Shown: positions 8,335 through 16,978, counted from the first letter of the stretch. The stretch: 64,000 nt of DNA from Micromonospora vinacea (GCF_015751785.1 NZ_JADOTY010000001.1:5766001-5830000); one strand, 5' to 3'. The notes: generated by a model from the sequence alone, not told the origin. Numbers and translations: made by a program.

Positions 8335-9542
8335 TGCTCCACCCCCGCCACGGTGAAGAAGGCTCGGGCGCGGGACGCGGCCAGGTCGGCGTCCGGCAAC
8401 AGCCCGGCCGCGTCGGCCAGGGTGAGCAGGGTTGCCAGGTGCGCCGGGGACCGGCCGGACTGCGCGCCACCGATCATCGTGAAGTGGTCCTGGTGCCCGG
8501 CCAACCAGGCCAGGAACACGATCCCCGTCTTGTAGTGCCAGGTCGGCGCGGCGAACAGGTGCCGGGCCAGCGGCACGGTGGGCGCGAAGATCTCGTCGTA
8601 CGCCGTCTGGTCCCCCCGGTCGAGGGCGGCCAGCGCGGCGGCGGCGGCCGGCGCGATGGCCGCGAACACCCCGAGCAGGGCGTCGGAGTGACCCACCTCG
8701 TCTCCGCGGATCAGCTCCGGGTAGTGGAAGTCGTCACCGGTGTAGAGGCGTACCCCGGCCGGCAGTCGGCGGCGCAACGCGATCTCCCGGTCGGCGTCCA
8801 GCAGCGATACCTTGATGCCGTCCACAGTGGACTGGTGCGCCTTGATCAGCTCGATCACCGTGTCGGCGGCCAGGTCCAGGTCGACAGCACCCCAGTAGCC
8901 GGTCAACGCCGGGTCGAACATTGGACCCAGCCAGTGCAGCACCACCGGTTCGTCGGCGGCGCTCAGCAGCTCGTCGTACACCCGCAGGTAGTCCTCCGGG
9001 CCGCGCGCGGCGGCGGCCAGGTGCCGGCTGCACATCAGCACCGGCCGGGCGCCGGCGGCGCGGACGTCGTCGAGCTGCTCGGCGTACGCGGCGGTGACCG
9101 CGGCCACTGTGGCCGGGCCGACCGGCAGTTGGTCGGTGCCGACCCCGGCGACGATCCGACCGCCCACAGCGCGGGCCTCGGCGGCGCTACGCCGGATCAA
9201 TTCCCGGGTGGCCGGATAGTCCAGCCCCATCCCCCGCTGGGCGGTGTCCATCGCCTCGGCGACCCCCAGCCCGTACGACCAGAGGTGGCGCCGGAAGGCC
9301 AGTGTGGTGTCCCAGTCCACCGTCGCCGGTGCACCCGGCACGTTCTCCGCGCCCGGGTCGGCGACCACGTGCGCGGCGGCGTACGCGATCCGGCTGGTCG
9401 CCGGCGCGTCCGGTCGGGCGAAGCCGCTCCCCCCGGCCAGTCGGTGTCGGCGTCCACCGGGCAGCACCACCTCGGCGGTCGCTGAACCACCTTTCGTTCG
9501 CGACTGCGGGGCTCGCAAACCCGGCTCACTCCTCGCGCTCAC
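8331..9542 (-). CDS. DUF993 family protein (aldolase/dihydrodipicolinate synthase-like barrel)
   Basis: About 403 residues of the DUF993 type, a predicted TIM barrel related to class I aldolases of the DapA superfamily. Typical stretches are DWDTTLAFRRHLWSYGLGVAEAMDTAQRG, VVLHWLGPMFDPALTGYWG and DGIKVSLLD; the lysine in the last stands where a Schiff-base lysine would be expected. No member's reaction is known to me. The start GTG 9542 overlaps the upstream stop (GTGA). The first 20 codons, however, come from an intergenic-repeat-like sequence (9480-9542), so real translation may begin further in, near EVVLPGGR. Conserved association with a Gfo/Idh/MocA dehydrogenase and a sugar isomerase suggests retro-aldol cleavage in a sugar-acid or inositol-type pathway. 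Confidence 0.72.
   Translation of the reverse strand: MSARSEPGLRAPQSRTKGGSATAEVVLPGGRRHRLAGGSGFARPDAPATSRIAYAAAHVVADPGAENVPGAPATVDWDTTLAFRRHLWSYGLGVAEAMDTAQRGMGLDYPATRELIRRSAAEARAVGGRIVAGVGTDQLPVGPATVAAVTAAYAEQLDDVRAAGARPVLMCSRHLAAAARGPEDYLRVYDELLSAADEPVVLHWLGPMFDPALTGYWGAVDLDLAADTVIELIKAHQSTVDGIKVSLLDADREIALRRRLPAGVRLYTGDDFHYPELIRGDEVGHSDALLGVFAAIAPAAAAALAALDRGDQTAYDEIFAPTVPLARHLFAAPTWHYKTGIVFLAWLAGHQDHFTMIGGAQSGRSPAHLATLLTLADAAGLLPDADLAASRARAFFTVAGVEQ
9480..9542. repeat. Micromonospora-type junction repeat
   Basis: Read on the minus strand it begins GTGAGCGCGAGGAGTGAGCC and continues through GCGAGCCCCGCAGTCGCGAACG. It contains short alternating AGCG/GAGC units. It sits exactly at a stop/start overlap, as a similar element does at 33338-33419. 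Recognition as a genus-wide repeat is from memory. Confidence 0.4.
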
Positions 9543-10690
9543 GGGTGAAGCTCCGGCACCTCGATGCGGCCGCCCTCGCGGGCCGAGCGCAGCCCCAGCT
9601 CGGCGAGTTGCACGCCGCGCGCGCCGGCCAGGAAGTCCCACCGGAACGGCTCGCCGGCCACCACGTGCCGCAGGTACGCCTCCCACTGCACCTTGAAGCC
9701 GTTGTCGAAGTCATCGTTGTCGGGCACCTCGGCCCACTGGGCGCGGAAGTCCTCGGTGGCCGGCAGGTCCGGGTTCCACACCGGCTTCGGGGTGACCGCC
9801 CGGTGCTGCACCCGGCAGTTGCGCAGGCCCGCGATCGCGCTGCCCTCGGTGCCGTCGACCTGGAACTCCACCAACTCGTCGCGGTACACCCGCACGGCCC
9901 AGGACGAGTTGATCTGCGCGATCACCCCGCCATCGAGTTCGAATGTGGCGTACGCGGCGTCGTCGGCGGTGGCCGCGTACGCCTGACCGGCCTCGTCGAC
10001 CCGTTCGGGCACGTGGGTGGCGGTCACGCAGGAGACGGCCGTGACCCGGCCGAACAGTTCCTCCAGCACGTAGTGCCAGTGCGGGAACATGTCGACCACG
10101 ATGCCGCCACCGTCCTCGGTGCGGTAGTTCCACGACGGGCGTTGAGCGGACTGCCAGTCGCCCTCGAAGACCCAGTACCCGAACTCGCCGCGCACCGAGA
10201 GGATCCGCCCGAAGAAGCCGCCGTCGATGAGGCGCTTGAGCTTGCGCAGACCGGGCAGGAAGAGCTTGTCCTGCACCACACCGGTGTGGACGCCGGCCGC
10301 GTCGGCCGCCCGGGCCAGGTCGAGCGCGGCGGCGGTGTCCTCGGCCAGGGGCTTCTCCGTGTAGATGTGCTTGCCGGCCTCGATGGCCTGGCGGATCGCC
10401 TTCTCCCGCTGCTGGGTGACCTGCGCGTCGAAGTAGATCTCGACGTCGTCGCGGGCCAGCGCCGAGGTCAGGTCGGTGGTCCAGTCGGTCAGCCCGTGCC
10501 GCTCGGCGAGCTCCCGGAGCTTGGTCTCGTTGCGTCCGACCAGGACCGGTTCCGGCCAGATGGTGGTGCCGTCGGCCAACGCCACACCGCCGGATTCGCG
10601 GATGGCCAGGAGCGACCGGACGAGGTGCTGCCGGTAGCCCATCCGTCCGGTCACGCCGTTGACGATGATGCCGATCGACCTGCGGGTCAT
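9539..10690 (-). CDS. Gfo/Idh/MocA-family NAD(P)-dependent oxidoreductase
   Basis: Cytosolic dehydrogenase of 383 residues. The N-terminal Rossmann fold has a glycine-rich loop (IIVNGVTGRMGYRQ) that is one step removed from the usual GxGxxG. A conserved EKP motif (HIYTEKPLAED) provides the active-site lysine, and the C-terminal alpha/beta domain carries GGGIVVDMFPHWHYVLEELFG with a likely catalytic His. GGAAGGA lies upstream of the ATG. It sits between the ABC transporter ATPase and the DUF993 gene in one operon, so the imported compound is probably oxidised at a secondary hydroxyl here. The substrate is not evident; inositol, sugar and amino-sugar dehydrogenases all share this fold. Confidence 0.86.
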   Translation of the reverse strand: MTRRSIGIIVNGVTGRMGYRQHLVRSLLAIRESGGVALADGTTIWPEPVLVGRNETKLRELAERHGLTDWTTDLTSALARDDVEIYFDAQVTQQREKAIRQAIEAGKHIYTEKPLAEDTAAALDLARAADAAGVHTGVVQDKLFLPGLRKLKRLIDGGFFGRILSVRGEFGYWVFEGDWQSAQRPSWNYRTEDGGGIVVDMFPHWHYVLEELFGRVTAVSCVTATHVPERVDEAGQAYAATADDAAYATFELDGGVIAQINSSWAVRVYRDELVEFQVDGTEGSAIAGLRNCRVQHRAVTPKPVWNPDLPATEDFRAQWAEVPDNDDFDNGFKVQWEAYLRHVVAGEPFRWDFLAGARGVQLAELGLRSAREGGRIEVPELHP

Positions 10691-10729
10691 GGTGTTCCTT
10701 CCGTCGTGCTGGGTCGTGCCGATCCGCGC

Positions 10730-11524
10730 TCAGTGGTTGGCGGCAGCGCTGCCGAGCAACCCGCGCAGGTCGGTGGCGAGCCGGTCGAAGCGGGGATCCG
10801 ACATCACCTGCGCGTAGTCGCGGTGCGCCGGCAGCTCGACCGGGAAGGTGCGGATGATCCGGCCGGGCCGGGGACTCATCACCACGACCCGGGTGCCGAG
10901 GAAGACCGCCTCGGCGATGGAGTGGGTGACCAGTACCACTGTCGTGCCGGTCTCCCGCCAGATCCGGTGCAGTTCGGCGTTCATCTGCTCCCGGGTCAGC
11001 GCGTCCAGGGCGCCGAACGGTTCGTCCATGAGCAGCACCGGCGGGGAGTGCAGCAGCGCGCGGCAGAGCGCCACCCGCTGCTGCATGCCGCCGGACAGCT
11101 CGTGTGGCAACGCCTTCTCGAAGCCGGTCAGGCCGGTCATCTCGATCAGCTCGTCGGCACGGCGGGCGGCCTGCGCCCGGTCCATGCCGCGCATCTCGGC
11201 CTGGAGCAGGATGTTGGCCCGGGCGCCACGCCACTCCAGCAACGCGGCCTTCTGGAAGACGAAGCCGATCTCCTTCTGCGGGCCGCGCACCGGGCGCTCC
11301 AACAGCGACACCTCGCCGCTGGTCGGCTTGACCAACCCGGCGACGATCTTCAGGAGGGTGGACTTGCCACAGCCGGACGGGCCGACGATCGTGACGAACT
11401 CGCCCGGTTCGATGTCCAGCGACACGTCGTCCAACGCGGTGGTCTGCGACCGTCGGGTGGTGAACCGGACGGTCAGCCCGGACATCCCGATGGCGGTGCC
11501 GGTGGTTGCCGGTGCGGCGGTCAC
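10730..11524 (-). CDS. ABC transporter ATP-binding protein (SsuB/TauB/ThiZ type)
   Basis: Nucleotide-binding subunit of 264 residues. Walker A is GPSGCGKST, the Q-loop region is FVFQKAALLEWRGARANI, the signature is LSGGMQQR, Walker B is VLLMDEPFGALD, and the H-loop is LVTHSIAEAVF. The best fit is the nitrate/sulfonate/taurine importer family. Gene order (permease, binding protein, ATPase) and tight spacing to the binding-protein gene (four bases) make it the motor of the importer encoded just upstream. Confidence 0.92.
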   Translation of the reverse strand: MTAAPATTGTAIGMSGLTVRFTTRRSQTTALDDVSLDIEPGEFVTIVGPSGCGKSTLLKIVAGLVKPTSGEVSLLERPVRGPQKEIGFVFQKAALLEWRGARANILLQAEMRGMDRAQAARRADELIEMTGLTGFEKALPHELSGGMQQRVALCRALLHSPPVLLMDEPFGALDALTREQMNAELHRIWRETGTTVVLVTHSIAEAVFLGTRVVVMSPRPGRIIRTFPVELPAHRDYAQVMSDPRFDRLATDLRGLLGSAAANH

Positions 11525-11528
11525 CGGG

Positions 11529-12533
11529 TCACCCCTGCGCCGCGTACGAGGAGTCCCAGTACGCGCTGGGCGCGCCCGGGTCCTTCAGTTCGGCGTAGCG
11601 GGACATCAGCTCGATGGTCTCGGTCCACTGGGCCTCGGTGTTCACCCCGGGCGGGCCGTCCGCGCCGATCAGCGGCATGTTGAGCGTGAGCTGCTTGGTG
11701 AGCACCTCGGGCGCCGGCTCGTTCTCGGCCAGGGCCACCATCGCACTCACCGCGCCGGCCGGGTCCCGGGCGGCGTCGGCCCAGGACTTCTGGGTAGCCC
11801 GGACGAACTTGCGGGCCAGTTCCGGGTCCTTCTGCAGGGTCTGGGTGTTGGCGATCAGACCGGTGCCGAGCAGGTTCATCCCGTAGTCGGCGAAGAGCAG
11901 CACGTCGACCTTCTTGCCGGTCTTGCTCTCGATGGTGGGCGCCTGGTCGTGGAAGAAGCCCATGATGGCGTCGACCTTGCCCTCGGAAAGGGCGGCGATC
12001 TTGCCGGCGGCGTCGACGTTGACCACCTTGACGTCGTCCTTCTTGAGGCCGTTCTTCTCCAGCCAGGCCGGGAAGGTCGCGTAGAGGGCGTCGCCGGGGG
12101 TGCCGCCGACGGTCTTGCCCTTGAGGTCGGCCGGGGTCTTGATGTTCTCCTCGGTGAAGAACTCCACCGAGGAGGGGCCCTTCTCCAGGTACGCGCCGAG
12201 GCTGCGCACCGGCATCCCGCTGGCCACCGACTTGAGCAGCACCGGGCTGTCCGCCCAGCCGAAGTCGGTCTGCTTCTGGGCGACCTGCTTGACGGTGTTG
12301 CCCGACCCGTTGCCGGGCAGGATCTTCAGGTCGATGCCCTCGGCCGAGTAGTAGCCCTTCTGCAGGCCGTAGTAGAAGGGCGCGTGCTCGCCGTAGGGCA
12401 CCCAGTTGAGGGTGAGGGTGACCTGCTTGCTGCCGTCGGCGTTGGTGCTGCCGGCGGGGTCGTCCCCACCGCAGCCGGTGGCGGCGAGGAGCAGGGCGGC
12501 AGTGGCCAGGATGGTGGTGGCGGTGCGTTTCAT
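11529..12533 (-). CDS. ABC transporter substrate-binding lipoprotein (NMT1/THI5-like)
   Basis: Periplasmic-type binding protein on the outer face of the membrane, about 334 residues. The signal peptide ends in a lipobox (LLLAATGCGG), so the protein is lipid-anchored. The mature domain has the NMT1/SsuA-like fold: VTLTLNWVPYGEHAPFYYGLQKGYY followed by DLKILPGNGSGNTVKQVAQKQTDFG. Relatives bind thiamine pyrimidine precursors, riboflavin, sulfonates or aromatic acids, so the family alone does not give the ligand. The ATG at 12533 has GGAGG seven bases upstream. The ligand defines the substrate of the whole operon and is the first thing worth testing by structure-based comparison. Confidence 0.87.
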   Translation of the reverse strand: MKRTATTILATAALLLAATGCGGDDPAGSTNADGSKQVTLTLNWVPYGEHAPFYYGLQKGYYSAEGIDLKILPGNGSGNTVKQVAQKQTDFGWADSPVLLKSVASGMPVRSLGAYLEKGPSSVEFFTEENIKTPADLKGKTVGGTPGDALYATFPAWLEKNGLKKDDVKVVNVDAAGKIAALSEGKVDAIMGFFHDQAPTIESKTGKKVDVLLFADYGMNLLGTGLIANTQTLQKDPELARKFVRATQKSWADAARDPAGAVSAMVALAENEPAPEVLTKQLTLNMPLIGADGPPGVNTEAQWTETIELMSRYAELKDPGAPSAYWDSSYAAQG

Positions 12534-12556
12534 CGGTGCCTCCGTGATGGGGTCGG

Positions 12557-13525
12557 TCAGGAGGTGGTGAGGGACACGCCGGCTCGGCGGCTGGCGTGCC
12601 ATGGGATGAGCAGTGCCTCGGCGATCTCGACCAGGACGAACAGGACGATGCCGATGGCGGACATCAGGATCAGGTCAGCGAAGAGCAGCGCGGAGTCGAG
12701 GTTGCCGTTGGCCAGCAACAGGACGTAGCCGAGCCCTTCGCTGGCGCCGACGAACTCGCCGACCACGGCACCGACCACGGCGAGGGTGACGGCCACCTTC
12801 AGGCCGGCCATCAGGTGCGGCAACGCGTTCGGGAAGCGGATCTTGCGGAAGGTGCGCCACGGCCCGGCGCCCATCGTGGCGGCGAGGTCGAGCAGCTCCG
12901 GGTCGGTGGAGCGCAGCCCGGCCACGCCGGAGATGACCACCGGGAAGAACGCGATGAGCACCGCCAGGATGATCTTCGGGGTGAGGCCGAGGCCGAACCA
13001 GACCACCAGCAGCGGCGCGATGGCGATCTTCGGGATGACCTGTGCGAACAGGACGATCGGGTAGAGCGCCTTGTCCAGGGTGCGGGAGTAGGCGATGGCG
13101 ACCGCGGTGACCAGACCCAACGCGGCGGCCAGCACGAAGCCGAGCACCGTCTCGTAGAGGGTGACCAGTGTGTGCCGGGCCAGCTCGGACCACTGGGTGG
13201 TCATCGTCTCCCAGACCTGGCCGGGGGTGGGCACCAGGTAGTTCGGGACGTACTCCCGGGCCGCCACGAACCACCAGGCGGCGAAGAAGACCGCGAGCAC
13301 CAGCGCCGGGCGCCAGAGTGAGTCGGCGAAGGCCACCGCCCGACGACCGAGCGTCGGGCGTGGTGGACGGCCACCGCCGGGTGACGCTCCCGCCACAGTG
13401 GACGAGGCCGAGCCGCCGGCGGACGCCGGCGCACCGGGTGCGAGTGAGGAGGCGGCCCTCCGCTCACCGCTTTCCGCCTCGGCGGCGGCCTGTCGGCCCG
13501 CCGTGTCCAGAGAGTTCTCGGTCAC
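12557..13525 (-). CDS. ABC transporter permease (SsuC-like)
   Basis: Integral membrane subunit, 322 residues. An unusually long, Ala/Gly/Ser-rich cytoplasmic N-terminus (about 60 residues) precedes six or so membrane helices. The EAA loop is recognisable as LDLAATMGAGPWRTFRKIRFPNALPHLMAGL. The GTG start at 13525 has GAGGAGG six bases upstream. It is the first gene of an operon of eight (permease, binding protein, ATPase, dehydrogenase, DUF993, isomerase, NCS1-like permease). A LacI-type half-operator lies upstream at 13583-13595. Confidence 0.9.
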   Translation of the reverse strand: MTENSLDTAGRQAAAEAESGERRAASSLAPGAPASAGGSASSTVAGASPGGGRPPRPTLGRRAVAFADSLWRPALVLAVFFAAWWFVAAREYVPNYLVPTPGQVWETMTTQWSELARHTLVTLYETVLGFVLAAALGLVTAVAIAYSRTLDKALYPIVLFAQVIPKIAIAPLLVVWFGLGLTPKIILAVLIAFFPVVISGVAGLRSTDPELLDLAATMGAGPWRTFRKIRFPNALPHLMAGLKVAVTLAVVGAVVGEFVGASEGLGYVLLLANGNLDSALLFADLILMSAIGIVLFVLVEIAEALLIPWHASRRAGVSLTTS

Positions 13526-13582
13526 GCGGAACCTCCTCGGGGCCCGGCACGCACTCGTGGACCGGGCCGGTCAGCGGATCAG

Positions 13583-13595
13583 GCAAACGCTTTCC
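13583..13595. promoter_or_regulatory. putative LacI-family operator before the ABC operon
   Basis: GCAAACGCTTTCC, read on the other strand as GGAAAGCGTTTGC, resembles the GAAAGCG..TTTC operators of LacI/GalR regulators. It lies 58 bases upstream of the permease start. A weaker relative, CAAGGCCTTTCC, is at 13629-13640. The likely regulator is the LacI protein at 14841. Confidence 0.4.
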
Positions 13596-13693
13596 TGGAT
13601 GGAGCGTAGGCGGCACCTCGGCACCGGGCAAGGCCTTTCCTCGATCTGTTTCCGCCGATGCGTGGTACCCGGGCAGCTGTCCCGAACGGACGG

Positions 13694-14410
13694 TCAGCTG
13701 GAAGCCGGGTAGGTGTCGAGGAGGCCACACATGCCCAACCGGCCGCGCTCCACCGCCTCGGCCGCCACGTGCACCCCGGCGTCGCCCAGGTGCCCGGGAT
13801 CCCCCCGCTCCAGGGCGTCGAGCTGCCCGGCCGTGTCGGCGGCGGCACGGCCCGCGCCGGCCTCCCACCGCTGTCGCCAACGCGCCAGCAACGGCTGACG
13901 CAGGGCGATCGCGGCGGCGTGGAACGCGGCCAGCGCCGCCGGCCCACCGGACCGCAGCGCCTGGAAGCCGGTCACTGCCAGATCCCGTCGGCGGTACGCG
14001 GCGTGCACGTCCGCGCCCGGCGCTCCCCCGCCGGGCAACGCCGCCGCCGCGGCGTACGCGGCCGGGTCGGCCAGCACGTCGGGCGGGAAGGTCAGCACCG
14101 CGTCGCCGGCCTCGGGCAGGCCGCTGTTCTGCATGAGCACCACGATGTTCAGCCCGCCCCCGTTGACCAGGCGGTGCACGGTGCCCGGCTCGAACCAGAC
14201 CACCACCCCGGGCCGCAGCGGCGTCTCCCGGAAACCGGCGGTGGTCAGGGTCTGCACCGCTCCCTCGCCGTCGGTCACCACGTACCCCTCGGTGCAGCAC
14301 AGGTGCACGTGTGGGGTGCCGCCGACCAGGCCGTCCGAGGCCACCGTGTCGTAGACGCGCAGCCGGGACACCCCGATCCCGCCGGGCAGCGGCGCCGGCC
14401 GGTCAGGCAT
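13694..14410 (-). CDS. cupin-domain protein, 238 aa
   Basis: The N-terminal half (residues about 10-110) is a cupin barrel. Metal-binding features include HVHLCCTEGYVVTDGEGAV and the second motif FEPGTVHRLVNGGGLNIVVLMQ. The C-terminal half is helical (ALRQPLLARWRQRWEAG...) and unlike a second cupin. ATG 14410 overlaps the stop of the upstream cupin gene by eight bases, so the two are translated together. It may be a sugar-acid isomerase or epimerase, or a sensor; the reaction is unknown. The cupin operon diverges from the lacI gene and shares an operator-like palindrome with it, so the two cupins probably act in the same catabolic pathway as the ABC importer. Confidence 0.75.
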   Translation of the reverse strand: MPDRPAPLPGGIGVSRLRVYDTVASDGLVGGTPHVHLCCTEGYVVTDGEGAVQTLTTAGFRETPLRPGVVVWFEPGTVHRLVNGGGLNIVVLMQNSGLPEAGDAVLTFPPDVLADPAAYAAAAALPGGGAPGADVHAAYRRRDLAVTGFQALRSGGPAALAAFHAAAIALRQPLLARWRQRWEAGAGRAAADTAGQLDALERGDPGHLGDAGVHVAAEAVERGRLGMCGLLDTYPASS

Positions 14411-14747
14411 CGAAGTACTCGTCGGTGTCGTCAGCTGCCGGCAGGGACACCAGCAGCACGGTGAGGTCGCCGATCGCCCGGTGCCGGCAGCCCGGCTTGA
14501 TCAGGAACGCGGACATCGGCCGGGCGGGATGACGGACCCCGTCCAGCTCGATCTCGCCCTCACCGGCGAGCACGACGTAGTACTCGGTGGCGATCCGGTG
14601 GTGGTGGGTCACCGCGTCCTGCACCTGGAGCAGATGCACGCTGGCCTGGCCCTCGCTCTCGGCGATGAACCCCCGGCGGGTGGTCCCGCACGAGCAGCGC
14701 CGAGCGGGAAGGTCGTCGAGTTGAAGTACCGCGAAGCGATCGGACAT
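14403..14747 (-). CDS. small single-domain cupin
   Basis: A 114-residue one-barrel cupin. Motif 1 is HHHRIATEYYVVLAGEGEIELDG with the His-His-His/Glu ligand set, and motif 2 is FLIKPGCRHRAIGD with the last histidine. It is probably a metal-dependent isomerase, dioxygenase-like enzyme or ligand-binding protein in the cytosol. A Cys-containing N-terminus (ARRCSCGTT) precedes the barrel. The start has GGGAGG eight bases upstream. It is first in a two-gene operon with the larger cupin, divergent from lacI. Confidence 0.78.
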   Translation of the reverse strand: MSDRFAVLQLDDLPARRCSCGTTRRGFIAESEGQASVHLLQVQDAVTHHHRIATEYYVVLAGEGEIELDGVRHPARPMSAFLIKPGCRHRAIGDLTVLLVSLPAADDTDEYFDA

Positions 14748-14763
14748 GGCCGGGCCTCCCTGC

Positions 14764-14779
14764 GGGAAAGGGCTTTCTC
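14764..14779. promoter_or_regulatory. LacI-family operator between cupin operon and lacI
   Basis: GGGAAAGGGCTTTCTC contains the near-perfect dyad GAAAGGGCTTTC (14766-14777). It lies 17 bases upstream of the cupin start and about 62 bases upstream of the divergent LacI gene, ideal for controlling both. Confidence 0.5.
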
Positions 14780-14840
14780 TGCGGTACGGTGACGCTAGCC
14801 GGCACGACGAAACGCCGTCAACAGATCGAGGGGGCGGGCC

Positions 14841-15914
14841 ATGGCGACCCTGTCCGATGTGGCCCGCCGAGCGGGCGTCTCACCCGCCACCGCCTCCCGC
14901 GTCATCAACGGCAGCAGCAAGCCGGTCACCGACGAGCTGCGCGAGCGGGTGCTCGCCGCCGTCGCCGAGTTGCAGTACGTGCCGAACGCGCACGCCCAAC
15001 TGCTGGCCCGCTCGCACCGCAGCGCCGTCGGCGTGATCGTGCACGACGTCTCCGACCCGTACTTCGCCGAGATCACCCGCGGCCTGCAACGGGTCGCCAC
15101 CGACCAGGGCCGACTGCTGATGATCTGCAACAGCTACCGGGACCCGGACCGCGAGTTGGAGTACGTGGAGCTGCTGCGCGGCCACCAGGTCGCGGCGCTG
15201 ATCCTGGCCGGCTCGGGCTACCACGACGAGGCGTTCACCCGGCAGCTCAACGAGAAGCTCGCCGCGTACGAGGCCACCGGCGGGCGGGTGGCGGTGATCG
15301 GCCGGCACGAGCACTCCGGTGATGCGGTGATGCCGGACAACCGGGCCGGCGGTTACCTCGCCGGGCGGGAGCTGTGCGGCCTGGGGCACCGGGCGATCGG
15401 CGTGGTCGCCGGCCCGCGCATCCTGACCACCACTACCGACCGGCTGGCCGGCCTCCGCCAGGCCCTCACCGAGCAGGGCCGTGAGCTGCCCGAACGGCGC
15501 ATCCGGTACGCGGAGTTCGACCGCGACGGTGGTGCCGAGGCGACCGCCCGACTGCTCGACGCCGACCCGGAGCTGACCGCGATCGTGGCGCTCAACGACT
15601 CGATGGCCATCGGCGCGCTCGCCACCCTGCGCGCGCGAGGGCTGCCGGTGCCGCAGCAGATCTCGGTGCTGGGGTTCGACGACATGCCGATCGCCCGCGA
15701 CGTGACCCCGGCGCTGACCACAGTGCGACTGCCACTGGTCGACATGGGAGTGCGGGCGATGTCCCTGGTGCTCGGCGTCGGGGCCCCGACGCCCCGGGTC
15801 GAGGTGCTCCCCGCCGAGCTGGTCCGCCGCGACACCGCCGGACCCGTCCCACCGTCCACCCGCGCCACAGCGAATTCCGCGCCACGGGCACGGCGAGGTG
15901 ACACCACGTCGTGA
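14841..15914 (+). CDS. LacI-family transcriptional regulator
   Basis: A 357-residue sugar-responsive regulator. The N-terminal helix-turn-helix and hinge (TLSDVARRAGVSPATASRVINGSSKPV, then NAHAQLLARS) are canonical. The periplasmic-binding-protein-like core follows (VGVIVHDVSDPYFAEITRGLQ, ILAGSGYHD, GHRAIGVVAGP, AIVALNDSMAIGAL, ISVLGFDDMPIARDVTPALTTV). A proline/alanine tail ends the protein. GAGGGGG precedes the ATG. By position it should control the divergent cupin operon and probably the eight-gene ABC/catabolic operon, since operator-like sites occur before both. The effector is probably the imported compound or an early intermediate. Confidence 0.92.
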   Translation: MATLSDVARRAGVSPATASRVINGSSKPVTDELRERVLAAVAELQYVPNAHAQLLARSHRSAVGVIVHDVSDPYFAEITRGLQRVATDQGRLLMICNSYRDPDRELEYVELLRGHQVAALILAGSGYHDEAFTRQLNEKLAAYEATGGRVAVIGRHEHSGDAVMPDNRAGGYLAGRELCGLGHRAIGVVAGPRILTTTTDRLAGLRQALTEQGRELPERRIRYAEFDRDGGAEATARLLDADPELTAIVALNDSMAIGALATLRARGLPVPQQISVLGFDDMPIARDVTPALTTVRLPLVDMGVRAMSLVLGVGAPTPRVEVLPAELVRRDTAGPVPPSTRATANSAPRARRGDTTS

Positions 15915-16930
15915 CCGGCATCAGTCCGACCCAGCGGACCCTCACACCCGCCGACGTGACGTACCTGATCGGTGCGTCGTTCGGGCCACAAACCCGGGTC
16001 CGGGACGCCGGTCCGCTGGCCGGCGGCGGGTACGCGACGGTGTGGTGGGCGCTGCTGGACGACGACCGTCGGGTGGTGCTGAAGCTGGCACCGCCGGCCG
16101 GAACGCCGCTGCTGCGCTACGAGCGCGGGCTCTGCGCCGCCGAGGAGCGGTACTTCCGGCTCGTCGCGGAGCGGGCGCCGCAGGTGCCCGTCCCCCCGGT
16201 GCTCTGGCGCGGCGCCGACCCGGCGTACGGCGAGTGGTTGGTCACCGCGATGCTGCCCGGCCAGTCGCTGTCCGACCTGGCCGGGACCGGTGTCGCGGTC
16301 GACGACGGCCCGGCGCGGTACGACCTCGGGGTGGCCCTCGCCGCGGTGCACCGGATCACCGGTGAACGGTTCGGGTACGACGGCGACCGGGCGAACGGGC
16401 CGACCTGGCGGGCGGCGTTCACGGCGATGCTCGACGCGCTCCTGGCCGACGCGGCCGACTGGGACGTCCGACTACCGGTGACCCTGGACCGCCTGCACGC
16501 ACTGGTGGGGCGGCACGGCGACGTGCTCGACGAGGTGCGACGCCCGGCGCTGCTGCACTTCGACTGTTGGGACGGCAATGTGCTGGCGGCACCCGACCGG
16601 GACGGCCGGTTGCGGCTGCGCGGCCTGGTGGACGGCGAGCGGTTCCTCTACGGCGACCCGCTGCTGGACCTGGTCTCGCCGCTTCTCTTCCGGCGCGTCG
16701 AGGACGAGCCGGAGCACCCCCTGCTGCGCGGCTACCAGGCCACCGCAGCCGAACCGCTGGTGCTGGACGCGTCGGCGCGCCGCCGGCTCGGTCTCTACCG
16801 GTTGCACCTGTACCTGCTGATGACTGTGGAGATGCCCAGCCGTGCGATGACTGCGCGCAGCCATCCCGGGCGGCACGCCCGGCTGGCGGCCCTGCTCGAC
16901 GAGGAACTGGCCGCGCTCGACACGCGCTGA
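15911..16930 (+). CDS. aminoglycoside phosphotransferase (APH)-family kinase-like protein
   Basis: A 339-residue kinase-fold protein. The N-lobe includes LAGGGYATVWWALLDDDRRVVLKLAPP (ATP-binding strand with lysine), and the C-lobe has the catalytic loop LLHFDCWDGNVLA and the metal-binding GLVDGERFLYGDPLLDLVSPLL. Such enzymes phosphorylate sugars, amino-alcohols or antibiotics. Its GTG overlaps the end of lacI (GTGA), so it belongs to the catabolic locus. A sugar or sugar-like kinase is more likely than drug resistance, though this is inference from position only. Confidence 0.83.
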   Translation: MTGISPTQRTLTPADVTYLIGASFGPQTRVRDAGPLAGGGYATVWWALLDDDRRVVLKLAPPAGTPLLRYERGLCAAEERYFRLVAERAPQVPVPPVLWRGADPAYGEWLVTAMLPGQSLSDLAGTGVAVDDGPARYDLGVALAAVHRITGERFGYDGDRANGPTWRAAFTAMLDALLADAADWDVRLPVTLDRLHALVGRHGDVLDEVRRPALLHFDCWDGNVLAAPDRDGRLRLRGLVDGERFLYGDPLLDLVSPLLFRRVEDEPEHPLLRGYQATAAEPLVLDASARRRLGLYRLHLYLLMTVEMPSRAMTARSHPGRHARLAALLDEELAALDTR

Positions 16931-16978
16931 ACCGAATCTCCGTTGCCGGCACCGGCCACCGCTCGTAGCCTGCCCTGC

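Noticed and set aside
6370..8535. A 721-codon plus-strand frame
   Set aside because: Antisense to the NCS1-like permease and isomerase; Ala/Arg/Pro/Ser-rich low-complexity protein without motifs.
15911..16930. Aminoglycoside resistance gene
   Set aside because: The APH fold is shared by many sugar and amino-alcohol kinases, and the gene is coupled to a catabolic LacI regulator.
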